Below are positions 1 to 11,354 of a stretch of DNA of 64,000 nt, one piece after another. Position numbers and translations under genes: made by a program. Source of the DNA: Ichthyophis bannanicus. Lineage: Eukaryota > Chordata > Amphibia > Gymnophiona > Ichthyophiidae. Where the stretch lies: the NCBI GenBank assembly GCA_033557465.1, contig CM066033.1, forward strand, positions 19,531,080 through 19,595,079, written 5' to 3'. The first letter of the stretch is position 1. Each line of letters opens with the position of its first letter. Under the pieces are notes generated by a model, which was not told the origin of the DNA, ran no database searches, and worked only from the letters and a program-made list of their open reading frames with translations.

Positions 1-690
1 ACTGCTCGCATTTCTACCCTGTTTGTTGACCACCAAGCCTCCGGGACATTCCAGCACCCCTGGGCAAAGTGCCCCTCGCAGTGAGCCCCCCCCCAGCTGA
101 CCAGACTGGCATCTATCATCAACTGAATCCACCGCAGGGACTCGAGAGGCATCCCCTGCTCCAGCTTCCCTAGCTGGAGCCACCAGTCCTGGGCTGTCCT
201 GGTCACCGGAGGACATGATAGCACCATGGACAAAGGCTGATGCTGATGAGACCAGTGACGGAGAAGGGATCACTGGAGAAGTCTCATGTGGGCCCTCGTC
301 CAGGGTACGAGCTTGATCGTCGCCGCCATGGTCCCCAGAACTTGGAGATAATGCCAGGTGGTGGGCACCCTCATGGCCAGAAGCTGACCCACCAGACGCC
401 AAAGCTCCCTCGTCCTCTGAACTGGCAAGAACACCTTGCCTAAGCAGGTGTCGAACCTTGCCCCGAGATACTTGATCTCCTGGGAGGGAACCAATCTGCT
501 CTTGGACAAGTTGATTACCCACCCCCAGCTCCTCAAGAGATTGACTACCTTGGTTGTTACCTCTACACTCTCCTCCTTGGACTTGGTGTGGATTAACCAG
601 TCGTTGAGGTACGGGTGGACCAGGATCCCTTCTTTGCAAAGAGTTGCTGCCACCATGACCATCACCTTGGTAAAGTAATGCCTGAAACTG
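1..690 (-). pseudogene. DIRS-A: reverse transcriptase C-terminal part and RNase H
   Basis: Read on the minus strand, 665-270 encodes a DIRS-type RT segment. It contains the YxDDWLI box of vertebrate DIRS elements, but the first aspartate codon reads Asn (YLNDWLI), so a catalytic residue is lost. It continues through the thumb (VINLSKSRLVPSQ, YLGARFD). Bases 220-1, in another frame, continue into RNase H with a recognisable IDASLVSWG stretch around the first RNase H aspartate. Frames change and stops occur, so the copy is dead. The 5' half of the same element lies at 3715-5420, separated by an inserted block. The element runs off the left edge, so its recombinase is not visible. DIRS assignment rests on motif order and wording of the RT box; I am confident of the family, not the subfamily. 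Confidence 0.8.
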
Positions 691-696
691 AAAGTG

Positions 697-945
697 TCCC
701 ATAAGTATGTATGTATTTATTTATTTACATTCTCTTATATACCGCGCTATTCTGCATCAGTGCGGTTTACATTGAACAAACTGAAATTACATTGAACAGG
801 GCATTATAACTTGGAGATAACTATTTTACAGGGAACATGGGCTATGGAGGGTTAAGTGGCTTGTCCAAGACCACAAGGAGCACCTGTGGGACTAGAAACC
901 CCAGTCCTTCCGGCCCAAGGTTGCGGTCATCTAGTGGGATTTGAA
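697..945 (-). repeat. L2-type LINE/SINE 3' tail
   Basis: A TATTTATTTATTTA run is followed by a stem-loop whose arms are ACCGCGCT (741-748) and AGTGCGGT (759-766), then by text typical of short L2-derived tails (the 'gggttaagtggcttg...caaggtcacaaggagc' type). On the minus strand this is a 3' end with an AAATA tail. The same kind of stem-loop occurs at 7740-7764 and 51562-51587, supporting one 3'-end class. It sits inside the block that interrupts DIRS-A. Confidence 0.6.
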
Positions 946-1177
946 CCCCCAACCTTCCGGCCTGAAGTACTTTGCCCCAACCCCGTCATCCGATGGCGCC
1001 AAGACGGAAGTACTCTCCATAGTCCAGAAGGGCTTTTAGCCCTTCTGAGCATGGGCCAACTGGCCCCACCCTCCTGCCCGCCCTTAGCTAGCCAGTACGT
1101 CACTAGCTGAGCCTTTTGCCGCTAGGAGGCGGGCACCAGGACTGAAGCCGCCCCCATCCAGGGGAGGAGGGGGGTAT

Positions 1178-1271
1178 GTGTGGCTGACTTATCCTCCTGT
1201 CCCCGGAGAACTCCAGTTACAGGTAAGTAACTCCGTTTTCTCCTAGGACAATCAGGATGAGTCAGCCACAC
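1178..1271. repeat. Palindromic DIRS-type leader/terminal sequence
   Basis: The 11-bp arms GTGTGGCTGAC (1178-1188) and GTCAGCCACAC (1261-1271) pair perfectly. Inside them ATCCTCCTGTCC pairs imperfectly with the block before the right arm, and GTTAC/GTAAC flank the centre. A related half of this text (CAAGCAGGA, GTAGTCTTCACAT) starts at about 32366, just where DIRS-B begins. I infer that it is the terminal or leader palindrome of a DIRS-like family. It could also be an independent MITE. Confidence 0.45.
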
Positions 1272-3714
1272 TTGGTGCCTCGCAAGCTGCCATGCGCTGT
1301 GGGGGATGGGGAAAGCCGAGACCCTTCTTCAGGTCTGGCATGACAGCATGTTGAAAGTTGCAACAAGGTTAGAGAGGCCTATACCTGGGCCTGAAGAGGC
1401 AAAGCACGCATGTGCAGTAGTAGCGTTGTAAGCACATATAGGCCTGCAGGAACCTAGAAGCCTTGAGTGGTGGAGCACACAGTAGTGGCGGAGCACACAG
1501 TAGTGGCGGAGCACAGCTGTGCCGTAGCAGCGTGTAGTAGCAGGGAGGAGTTACCAGGCACTGCACGACGGCCTGCCGTAGCAATTGTAGTTAAAAGAAA
1601 AAAGAAATCAGGCAGTAGTGGTGCGGAAGCAACCGCAACGAGGACATCGAGCAGTAGTGGTGCAGGAGAAACTGCAGCGAAGAAGCAGCTGCATCAGTTG
1701 CTGGCATGAGGGAGGAATATCTCTAAAAAGGGGAGGCGTCTCTTTCGGGGTTTTTTTTTTTTTTTTTAAATGTGTAGTCGACTCCGGACTTGTTATTGCA
1801 GGAAGTCGTATACCGTTAGTGCGGAGGATAAGACCCAACCGGCATTGGGAAACCTGTGCCTTTGGGAAAGCATGATTCAGATTGCCATTGTTGGACTAGA
1901 GCAATGGACGTGCAGGGCCCGTCTGAAAATAATGGTGTACCATCCGGTCTATGTTAGCAGTGAGGCGAACGGTGCGTGCCGGGATAGTGAGGCAGCATCG
2001 GCTATGTTATAAGAGTGGTATGAGGTTGACCACCAATGCTGCAGCGCCCAAGAGTCCGTTCTGAGCTGGGCAGCCAGTGGAGGTGGCAGCGAGGTGGGAG
2101 TCCAGATTGTTAGGGCTGTCTGGATGACAAGACTCACAGCCTCACGCCTCTCAGTGAGGTGCACCCTCACTGTTGGATGCATGTCATGTGTGCGAGCTTG
2201 TGTGCGCGCCCTGGGGCCCTTGCTTGTAGCCGAGCCCATGAGCCCTTGGCCGTAGCTGAGCCCTTGCTTGTATCTGGGGTGGCTTGGGCCTTTGTCAGTG
2301 TCGCCGATTTGCCTGAATCCAGGCAGCTGTGCTTGTGGAAGTGCTGGTGGGGCTTGGACCCAGGTTCGTGCACTGTTCTGTGTATATCCCGGGCATACCA
2401 GAGATCAATTTCAGGCTAACATGCCCTGGACAGTGGCGGCATGTCAAGAGCGACGGCCACGTGGAGGCTATTGCTCGTTCGTGTGAGCCGTTCAGCCGTG
2501 CCGATAGTAGAAGACCACCGGTTCAGGTCTGGATCACAGCCCGTGAACAGGGTCTGGATCTGGTGCTGGAGCGTCAGCATACAGACCTGCTCACGATGAG
2601 GCCCGCTGAAGGAGGACGCCTACGGGTTGAGCTCCTGCACGAATCCAAGGGGGGGAGGACTGCCAGGAGCGTCCGCTCCCTCGCCATTCAGGCCCTGGAG
2701 AGCAGAGCCGCAGGCGTTGCTGCACCGTTGTAACTCCCCAATATGATCCTGAGCCTCCCAATATGGTCCTCGCCGGGTTTGGACCTCCGAATCGAGCCTG
2801 TGACCGTAGGCCAGGTACACCTGCCTTTGCTGAGTGGATCATAAGGAAATTCAGACTGGGGTCCCAGGCTGGAGATGAGCCTGTCACTCCGTCTTCATGT
2901 CCCCTGTGACGTTGGGTTCAGTGCCACAGAGTTGCTGGGGCAGGGGTCTTGAGGAGTTTCGCCAGAAGGTTCAGGGGTAGTGGGGGGGCTGGTTGTAGGA
3001 TCACAGCAGGGCCCCCAGAAGGGCAGCGGTGGGGTCTTGGCTCCAGATTCCCAGACCGGCATGAGAAGCCGTTGCTAGGCAGAAGTGCTGTTGAGTCCGA
3101 GAAGTGGAAGGTATATCGCGACCAGATGGCGGGATCCCAACCTAATGGTGGGAAGTTCTTACCTCAGAGGTTTGTCAGGTGTGAAAGCCTGGAAACCATG
3201 CAACTGTGGCAGAGAGAACAACGATGTCTCGACAGACGCCGGGTCTAGGATGAGCATCAAGCGGATGCTCCGGGGCTGCCGGATCAATGGTAAGATCAAG
3301 TTGACGCCGCTTACTTGTTCTAGAGGTCATGCGCTAACCAGAGAGAGTTGTCTCTGACAGCCTTACTAACGAAGCCCACCATGACGTCTGCCACTGAGGT
3401 CATCACCTTAACCATTGCGCTGCCTAATACGGGGTTTGGGTGATATCATTCTTCCCCTGGAAGACCCTGTGGAAGCAGTGGGCGTCATGAATGGTCGTGC
3501 CCGCAGTCAATGTGGGGTCCTTAGTCTCCTTGGTTGAAGCAGAGCATGCAGTGCAGGATCCCAGCTGGGATAGGAGACTGTGACCTTCTGTTAGACGACC
3601 CATTGATTATGTATACGTTGTCTGTGACTGCAACCGGTAGTGGGGAGTAAGCTTCTTTAGAGTCTTCATTGTAAGCCATTCTTAGAGGCTACAAGGGGCG
3701 CAGGGAGTGGATCC
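1272..3714. other. Unassigned block inside DIRS-A
   Basis: Moderately GC-rich sequence with short tandem phrases at 1470-1530 (GTGGCGGAGCACACAGTA repeated). Open frames up to 134 codons (2329-2733 plus strand) exist but show no motif I recognise and no usable start context. The block separates the RT halves of DIRS-A, so it was inserted or is a rearranged part of another element. It may hold the degenerate leader and gag of a second element. I assign no function. Confidence 0.3.
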
Positions 3715-4260
3715 TCAAACAGCAAAGAGCAGGAACTGTAGGTGTGACTAGCGGATGGGAATGTGGAGATACGCCTTCGTGAGGTCGAGAGATGTTAGAA
3801 ACTCTCCCTGCCATACTTCCACTATTACCAACCTCAGGGTTTCCATTCAAAAGTGAGGAACCCTGAGACAATGATTGACTCGTTTAGGGTTGAGAATCGG
3901 ACGGAAGGAACCCTCCTTTTTGGGAACCACAAAATAAATGGAGTACTGACTGCAGCCGCACTGGCTTTTGGGAACTGGCACGACCGCTCCCAGGAGCAGA
4001 AGCTGCGCCAAGGTTTCCTTTGCTGCCGAGGCCTTGGATAGGGCTGTGCAAGGCGACTGCACAAACGATGGGGGGATTGGTCTTGCCAGTTCGAGGGCAT
4101 ACCCCTCTCAAACCACCTCCAGAACCCATTGATTGGAAGTGACCCAATCCAAGCAGAGAAAAATCTGCCGCAGGCGCCCCCCCTCCACCAGCTGGCCCGG
4201 GTCCCCCTCTCTTCCTTGGGGCTTCCTAGGACCCGAGGTGGAGGAAGAGATCCCAAATCC
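3715..4260 (-). pseudogene. DIRS-A: reverse transcriptase N-terminal part
   Basis: On the minus strand, 4062-3847 reads YSIYFVVPKKEGSFRPILN, the fingers motif of DIRS RTs. At about 3810-3740 another frame reads SLDLTKAYLHIPIR, the palm motif A with its catalytic aspartate. In-frame stops follow (R* and AV*). Homology ends at about 3715 and resumes at 665, which fixes the insertion point between RT motifs A and C. The copy is clearly inactive. Confidence 0.8.
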
Positions 4261-4329
4261 CCTTCCTGCCTCCTGAAACCCCTGGAAATTCTCTCCTTTC
4301 CTGGGAAAGCGTCCCCTCTGAAAGGGTGT

Positions 4330-5420
4330 TGCGCGAGCTACCGAAACTTACGAAGGTCACATGGCTGAGACTGTGCAGGCGCGGGAATGTGACTCTGTTT
4401 TTGTCTATCCTCTGGGAGCCTGCCTCTCTTAGATTCTCCCAGCTCCTTAACCAATTTGTCCAGGTCTTTCCCAAACAAAAGCTTTCCCTTGAAGGCGAGC
4501 TTGCTGAGTTGAGCCTTAGAGGAACCATCTGCCGCCCAGTTGCGGAGCCACAGATAGCAACAGGTGGCCACCACCGAATCCATATTCTTTGCCAGACTCC
4601 TGATAAGCAGGGAGGTCACTCAGCAGCTGGAGCTGCTGAGACCATCGAAGGCAAGTCCTGGCCACCTAAGCCCTGCACACGAATGCCTGGAGAGCCAGGG
4701 CATTGATGTCAAAGGCTTGTTTAATAACGTGTTTAGCTTCCTGTCCTGGGCATTCTTAAGGGCCGCACTGCTTCAACAGGGATGGTTGGCTTCTTGGTAA
4801 CTGCCAACATGGCCGCGTCCACCCTAGGGACCGAAGTAAATCTCTCTCGTGTTCCGGCAAGGGGTATAATCGCAACATGGACCGCACTCCCCTTAAGCCA
4901 GACTCCGGCTGGTCCCACTCCTCCTGGATCATCTGACGAACCACTCGGTGAACTGGGAAGACTTTTTGTGACTTCCTAACTGCCTGAATAAATGGATACT
5001 CCAATGCCTCATTCTCCGCAGGGATGCCTGCGGCGATATTGAGGGTCTTCAAGGACTCACTGATTAATGCCGGCAACTATTCTTGGTGGAACACCCGAAC
5101 AATCCTGGCCTGTTTCTCCTCTGGAAGCTCACCCTCTTTGAGCTCCTCCGCGTCCTCCTCCCTTTCGCGGTCCGAGGACGACGACTCATGAGCCTCCAAC
5201 CAAGGGGAGTATAAAGCCACCTCACTCACCAGCCTAGTCTATTTCAGAGGCACTTCTGCATCTTCCGGCTCCTTGTGGTCAGCTCCCCTTTTTGCCGCAC
5301 CCTCCTGCGCTGGCTAATGATCTAGTACGCTCTGTTGCTTCAGACAAAACCCTCTGTGCAGCAATAAAACAAACTCTAGGAAAAAAACCACCCCAGTGTC
5401 TCCCTCCCTTCCACTCCCTT
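4330..5420 (-). pseudogene. DIRS-A: gag-like ORF remnant
   Basis: Minus-strand frames spell a vertebrate DIRS gag in order: an acidic Ser/Glu tract (about 5200-5130), the VIQEEW-type segment with RLYPLPE (5076-4900), VDAAMLAVTKKPTIPVE (around 4830), and near the end YLWLRNWAADGSSKAQL with FKGKLLFGKDLD (4619-4400). Blocks alternate between frames, so several indels have accumulated. Gag precedes RT as in DIRS elements. The assignment rests on recalled family resemblance and motif order. Confidence 0.65.
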
Positions 5421-6840
5421 AGAAGTGGAGGGCCTGGGCTACGGTAGAGGGAGAGCAGGATGATCTGACAGAGAAGATGGCAGTGACCCAGACTCAGCCA
5501 TTGTGACCCCAGGTCCCGCCGACTCCTGGGAGAGGGCTAAAGGGGGTTCCTAGTCTATACTTGCTTGGCTACCCTGTTCCAAGGACGCCGCTTCCATTAC
5601 GCAGCCTCTGCACACTCCTGTCTCTGACATTGTTCCCCACTGGACGCCGGACACCAAACACTGCGGCCTCAGTGGCATGGTGTCTGGACTGCTCTGAGCC
5701 AACAGAATTCCAATGCACAGTCCTCAGGGAGTCTGCTGCCAAACCTTGTTTCTGGACAAACTTTTTTTTTTATCTCTAATACAATCGAGAAATAATGGAT
5801 CACCGGACCAACAAGGACTATTAGCACCCCACTCCCCCAATTAATGGGATTCCGTGCCAACCAGCCCCGAAAGCACCCTTGAGACTCGGTTAAGAATTGG
5901 GCCTCCAGCTGCAAAAAAACATGCGAAAAAAGAGCGTGAACGCAACAGACCTACCTCTTCCAACGCTGATCTTCCTTTCCTCTGCCTCCAATGCGGTAGC
6001 CCTGTTGCTAGCATGTGGCCGGCGACCGTGTGTTCTACTTTTCCATGCGGTCTGCCGCCAGGGCAAAAGAGAAGGGGGGGAAGGGGGTCCCTCTCCCACT
6101 CTTGCTCACACACCTGCCTGCCTGTCTAAAAGGGAGACCCAAGATAAAAATAATTAAAGAAACTAAAGGAAGTTATCTTCCTAAATGTCGCTCCATTAAG
6201 CCTAATCTCCTGGCTTACTGTTCCCTAAGTGCTTGGAGACTACATGTGGCCGGCGACCATGTGTTCTACTTTTCTACGCGGTCTGCCCCCATGGCTCTCT
6301 GCTCAGCTGTTTCTTTCCTTGTGGCTTCTTAGAGCAGACTTCCCCTGGCGATGCTGCTCCGCCCGCGTGCTCAGCAGCCGAGAGGGCTTCGGCACCACAG
6401 CAGAATGGAACAGCAGGCAGCCCTGGCAGTTAAATTAAACTGCAAGATGGCTCCTCACCCTAGCAGGGATCGGGAACCGCCAGGCGCTGACAAACTCCCA
6501 AGAAGCCTCCTCCTGCTCTGCCGGAACGTTTAAGACAGGGCAAAAGAGAAGGGGGGGAGGGGGTCCCTCTCCCACTCTTGCTCACACACCTGCCTGCCTG
6601 TCTAAAAGGGAGACCCAAGATAAAAATAATTAAAGAAACTAAAGGAACTTATCTTCTTAAATGTCTCTCCAGTAAGCCTAATCTCCTGGCTTACTGCTCC
6701 CTAACTGCTTGGAGACTGAGTATGCGAGGTGCCAGTGGTATATATACTCCAGTGTCATCAAAAGGATGACTTACTCAGTCTCCAAGCTGCTGGAATGGGA
6801 GCACACCCAGAGAAAAGGGACTGGACTGGAGGGACGCTTA
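5421..6840. repeat. DIRS-A flank with two direct repeats
   Basis: A segment of about 184 bp at 6059-6242 recurs at 6536-6719 with a few substitutions (CAGGGCAAAAGAGAAGGGGG start, CTTGGAGACT end), 477 bp apart. A shorter phrase (GTGGCCGGCGACC-GTGTTCTAC) occurs at 6016 and 6246. No gene is visible. It lies where the 5' leader and terminal repeat of the minus-strand DIRS-A would be expected, so an internal or terminal repeat of that element is the likeliest explanation. The right edge at 6841 is where CR1-A begins. Confidence 0.5.
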
Positions 6841-7715
6841 AGAATGAGAGGTTAGATATGATTGTCCTCCTTCTATCCGATCTCTGAGATATCAATCAGT
6901 GGGACATTGTGATACTGGGTACAAATTATATCATAATGACAGAGCGCAACCCCTCCACCCATTTTATCTACTCTGTTAGAGAGGACATTGAGTCACACAG
7001 GATTAAAATTTTGCAGGAAACAAAATACACTATAGAATCTCTATTGATTAAAATGCCATGTAAATAGAGGAAGGCTATGGCATTGGGGGTGTACTACCGA
7101 CCTGGTCAGAATGAACAGATGGATGATGAAATGCTCAAAGAAATCAGGGAAGCTAGCAAAAGTTAAAATGCAGTAATAATTGTAGGTGATTTCATTTACC
7201 CTGGTATCAACTGGGTCACTGTCATGGCAGGACATGCTAGGGAGATAAAGTTTCTAGATGAAATAAATGACTGCCTCTTGGAGCAGCTGGTTAATTAAGC
7301 GACAAGAGGGGAAGCCATTTTGGACCTAGTCCTTAGTGGAACCCAAGATCTGGTGTAAGAGATAAGGATGTTGGGGACACTTGGCAATAGTGATCATAGC
7401 GTGATCGCGTTTGATTTAATAAATGGAAGAAGGACAGCAGGGAAATCCACAGCACTGCCTTTTAACTTTCAAAAGGGAAACTATGATAAAATGAGAGAAA
7501 TAGTCAAGAAAAAAGCTAAAAAGGAGCAGCAGTAAAGGTTAAACATTTACATCCAGCATGGGTGGTGTTTTAAGAATACTATCTTGGAAGCCCAGACCAG
7601 CTATATTCCAGGCTTTAAGAAAAGTGAAAAGAAGTCCAAAAACCTGCCAGCATGGTTGAAAGGTGAGGTCAAAGAGGCTGTTGTAGCAAAAAAAAAAAAC
7701 ATCTTTCAGGAAATG
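6841..7715 (+). pseudogene. CR1-A: endonuclease part of ORF2
   Basis: Starts abruptly at a point corresponding to base 35022 of CR1-B and follows it closely: the YYRPGQNEQMDDEML region, the GDF-YPxxN metal-binding segment and a SDHS-like SDH motif are recognisable, with indels and stops. This is the apurinic-like endonuclease domain of a CR1/L3 LINE, 5'-truncated. Near 7512 it crosses the EN-RT junction out of frame, as CR1-B does. An L2-type insertion interrupts it at 7716. Confidence 0.8.
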
Positions 7716-8375
7716 TATTTATTTAACAAGTTTTATATACTGCTTTGTCCTATAATCAAAGCGGTTTATATGATAAAAAAAACATGATACATGGCAGTTA
7801 TACATTACATAGTCGTGTGGGGTTGGGGACATGCGGGAGGTTCTTGATAGCAACTTATTTACAAAGAGGCGTATATACAATATTTACAAATGTCATGATT
7901 TGAGTCAGCTGATTTTGTCGGGGGGGGAGGGGTCAATGGGAGGAGGGGGAGTTGTGCATTAAGTGACGGCTCCGTAGTGTTCTATGAAAAGATAAGTTTT
8001 GAGTTTCTTTCTGAAGACTTTGGCATCAGTGGTGGCTCTCAGGTCATATGGAAGGGAGTTCCAGAGGGCCGGTACTGCTAGTGACAATGCTCTTGCAGAT
8101 GTGGATTGGGTGGTTTTAGAGTAGATGCTAGAGGTCTGAATGGTTTCCACTCTGTTACGTCGTCTGGGTCTTGTGCTTGTGTTCATGTTGACGAGAATGT
8201 CAGGGGACAAGTTGTGCTGGATCTTGTATATGTTGAGATCTATTTTGAATTTGATCCCGGAGGCGATCGGAAGCCAATGCAGTTGGCTCGGGGGGAGGGA
8301 GGCATTTATGATCCGGTGATGATGCGGGCAGCTGAATTTTGTGCCATCTGTAGGGGTCTGATTGTTTGTGTAGTC
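7716..8375 (-). mobile_element. L2-type LINE 3' fragment inserted in CR1-A
   Basis: The insertion is bounded by direct repeats CAGGAAATG (7707-7715) and CAGGAAATA (8376-8384), a near-perfect 9-bp target duplication. The minus strand encodes the RT C-terminus typical of L2-clade LINEs: LHWLPI, then ARALSLAVPALWNSLP, then VFRKKLKTYLF. The 3' end at low coordinates has a stem-loop (7740-7764) and an AAATA-type tail. It is truncated at its 5' end (8375). CR1-A resumes immediately after it, so it is younger than CR1-A. Confidence 0.85.
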
Positions 8376-8504
8376 CAGGAAATAGAAAAAGGAGGCAAAA
8401 GATGAAAACTGGAAACATAAGCACTGGCAAGTTAGATGCAAGTAATTGATAAGGCCGGCAAAGAAAGAATTTGAGAAGAAGCTTGCTATGAAAGCAGAAA
8501 AGCA

Positions 8505-9123
8505 TAGGGCCCGATTCCATCCTGGATGTCCTGGCCCTCTGTGTGCCGGTCGGAATCGGACACAGAGAGTTAGCCATGATTCTGATCATGTGGGGCACAT
8601 CTAGCCCTATGGGATCAGAATTGCGTACTGGCCTGTATGTGCAGGACGGGACCTCGATCCCAGTCAGCCTGCACATACAGGCCTTGCCCAGATAACTCAG
8701 TCAGGGCTTCTGAATGGAGCCGTGGGCACCATGACGTCCAGGCGCTGTGGCACCGTGTCTCCATTCAAGAACTGTGATCCCTGGCCCCCAAACAGATTTT
8801 GCATTCCCCGCAGCCCAACCCCCAATCTGGCGCCCCAATGCCAGGTTCGGTCTGTGGGGAATCTCCTCTACCCCTCCTACTTCTTTCAATGCCCAGGCCT
8901 GCTGTTCCCTGCCGATTAGGGGAACTTATTCAATCTCAGAGGTGGAATAAGTTCCCCGTACCGTCTGACGGCCACGGACATACAGGGCCGACATTGGAAT
9001 CGGCTCTGTATATCCGGGGCCACTTCCCGCCCTCACGCCACCCCCATCTAACCACCCCATACAAAATGCAGGGAAATTATTCAGGGTCGGCAGAGGGGAT
9101 GAATAGCAGGAATGGACGACCCT
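8505..9123. mobile_element. MITE-like non-coding insertion in CR1-A
   Basis: CR1-A is interrupted between 'gaaagcagaaaagcata' and 'atagtgaagac'. The ends are imperfect inverted repeats: AGGGCCCGATTCCATCCTG on the left, and the complement of the right end reads AGGGTCGTCCATTCCTG. The flanks share ATA, a possible 3-bp duplication. A perfect 16-bp inverted repeat lies inside (GGCCTGTATGTGCAGG at 8630-8645 and its complement at 8668-8683), and another hairpin is formed by GGAACTTATTC and GAATAAGTTCC (around 8920-8955). No coding potential is seen. Confidence 0.55.
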
Positions 9124-10727
9124 GATAGTGAAGACTTTTTCAAGTACATTCATAGCAAAAAACCTGGGACAGAGTCAGTTAGACCATTAGATGATAGAGG
9201 GGTAAAAGGGGCATTAAGAGGGGACATAGCCATAGCGGAGAAACTGAATTAAGTCTTTGCTTCGGCCTTTACTGAAGAAGATGTAGGGAAGGTATCCATA
9301 ACTGAAATTGTATTTAGAGATGATACATCAGAAGATTTGAAAGAAATAGCAATAAATCAGGAAGGTATATTTCAACTATTTGATAAAGAGTAGCAAATTA
9401 CCTGGACTGGATGGTATACATCCGAGGGTGTTGAAAGAACTGAAATATGAGACTGTACACCTACTATTAGTAATCTGTAGTACCTGAAAACTGGAGAATA
9501 GCCAATGTAACGCCAATTTTTGAAAAGGGTTCCAGGGGTGATCCGGGAAATTACAGGCTGGTGAGCCTGATGTCAGTTGCTGGCAAAATGGTAGAAACCA
9601 TTATAAAAAACAAAATTACTGAACAGGTAGATAGTCATGGTTTAATGGGAGAAGGCCAACATGGCTTTAGCCAAGGAACGTCTTGTTGTACTAACCTGTT
9701 ATATATTTTTTGAAGGTGTAAATAAACAGGTAGACAAAGATGAGCCAGTCAATAGTGTATCTGTATTTTCAGAAAGCCTTTGACAAAGTCCCTCATGAGA
9801 GACTCTTGTTGAAGTTAAAAAGTCATGGGATAGGAGGTAGTGTATTATTGTGGATCAGGAACTGGTTAAAAGATAGAAAGCAGAAGATAGGCTGAATGGC
9901 CACATTTCTCAATGGAGAAAGGTGAATAATGCAGTACCACAGGGATCTGTGATGGGTCTGCTGCTTTTTAACATATTTATAAATTACCTGGAAATGGGAA
10001 TAACAAGTGAGGGAGTCAAATTTGTAGATAACCCAAAATTAATCAAAGTTGTTAAAATCCAAGTGGATTGTGAAAAATTTCAAGAGGACCTTGATAAATT
10101 GGAAGACTGGACGTTCAAATGTCAGATGAAATTTAATGTGGACACATGCAAAGTTATGCACTTAGGAAAGAAAAAGCCAAAGTAAAGTTACATGATGTAA
10201 GGTTTCACATTAGGAACCACCACCTGGGAAAAAGATTTAGGTGTCATCGTGGATAGCACATTGAAATCCTCCGCCCAGTGTGCAGTAGCAGCCAGGAAGC
10301 CAACTAAGATGCTAGGAATCATAAGGCAAGGCATGGAGAATAAAACAAAGAATATTATAATGCCTCTTTGTCGTTCCATGGTGCGACCACACCTTGAATA
10401 TAAGGAGAAGTTTAAAAGCTTAGGGCTCTTCAACCTAGAAAACAGTCGGCTGAGGGGAGATATGATAGAAGTCTATAAATTAATGAATAGAGTGGATCAG
10501 GTAAACGTAGATCAATTCTTTACGCCATCAAAAAGTAGAAAGACTAGGAGACATGCAATGAAGCTATGGTGTAACCCGTTTAAGACTAATAAGAGGAAAT
10601 ATTGTTTCATTTAACACGTAATCAAACTCTAGAATTCATTACTGGAGGATGTACTAAAAGCTGCTTGTGTAGCTGGGTTTGAAAACATTTTGGACAAATT
10701 CCTGGAGGAAAGATCCATAAACCATTA
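9124..10727 (+). pseudogene. CR1-A: reverse transcriptase part
   Basis: Tracks the CR1-B RT from the linker after the endonuclease through the fingers/palm, PQGSVMGLLLF, the catalytic box (frame intact at 9922-10185 but reading FVDNPKL in place of FADDTKL, so a catalytic Asp is lost), the thumb and the C-terminal 'KRLGLFNLE...RGDMIEVYKLMN' tail. It has many stops and indels and a deletion near 10400. It ends in the codons for 'RSINH', where the Ngaro element is inserted. Confidence 0.85.
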
Positions 10728-10984
10728 ACAGCAAGGCCGCGGGCCCCGTCCGCGTCTCCGCTCCTAACCGGGGGGGTGGCGGGCCGTTCGCCCCCCCCCC
10801 TCGGTTGCGGCGGCGCGCGGCTCGTTGGTGCCCGCGCGGCCGGGCGCCTCATTGGCTCCCCGCGGCGTTTAAAACGCCCGGGAGCCAATGAGGAGGCTAG
10901 GACCCGGCAGCGGGGGGGGTGAGTGGCGCGGGGACCCAGCTCTGCATCGGCAGTTGCTGGGTCAAGGCTGGAGGCTCCAGACGT
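10728..10984 (+). repeat. Ngaro split direct repeat A1 with CCAAT palindrome
   Basis: Matches A2 (16525-16785) with few differences. The centre holds CCTCATTGGCTCCC, then GGCGTTTAAAACGCC, then GGGAGCCAATGAGG: two CCAAT boxes in opposite orientation around a self-complementary core. Together with the GC-rich surroundings this looks like the element promoter. Promoter function is inferred. Confidence 0.8.
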
Positions 10985-11354
10985 GTGCGGGCTTGCTGCG
11001 CAGGATAATCGTTGGTTGTGAGGGCCTAGGGCAGCAGCGTGAGGCAGCACGTGAAGCGGCGCCGTCTTTGGAGCTCCGGGGGGCAGCGATCCAGCGGCGG
11101 GGGAGTTGGGAGGCTCGTGGCTCTCCAGGCAAGTTTGTTTGGGCTCTGTGGGGTAGTCTTCTATCCCCTTACAACACTTTATAAATAAATTACTAATTCT
11201 TTAATTTGGACACGCAGAGAGTCCCCTCTCTCCTTATAAAAAAAATAATAATAATAATAATAAAATAAAATAAAATCAATAAATACATAAATAAATAAGT
11301 GAGCAACCCTTTGTGCAATAGGTTTCCAGGTTGCCTCCGGCCTATTACTTGGCC

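Noticed and set aside
2329..2733. 134-codon plus-strand frame
   Set aside because: No recognisable domain, no strong start context, and overlapping frames of similar length on the other strand.
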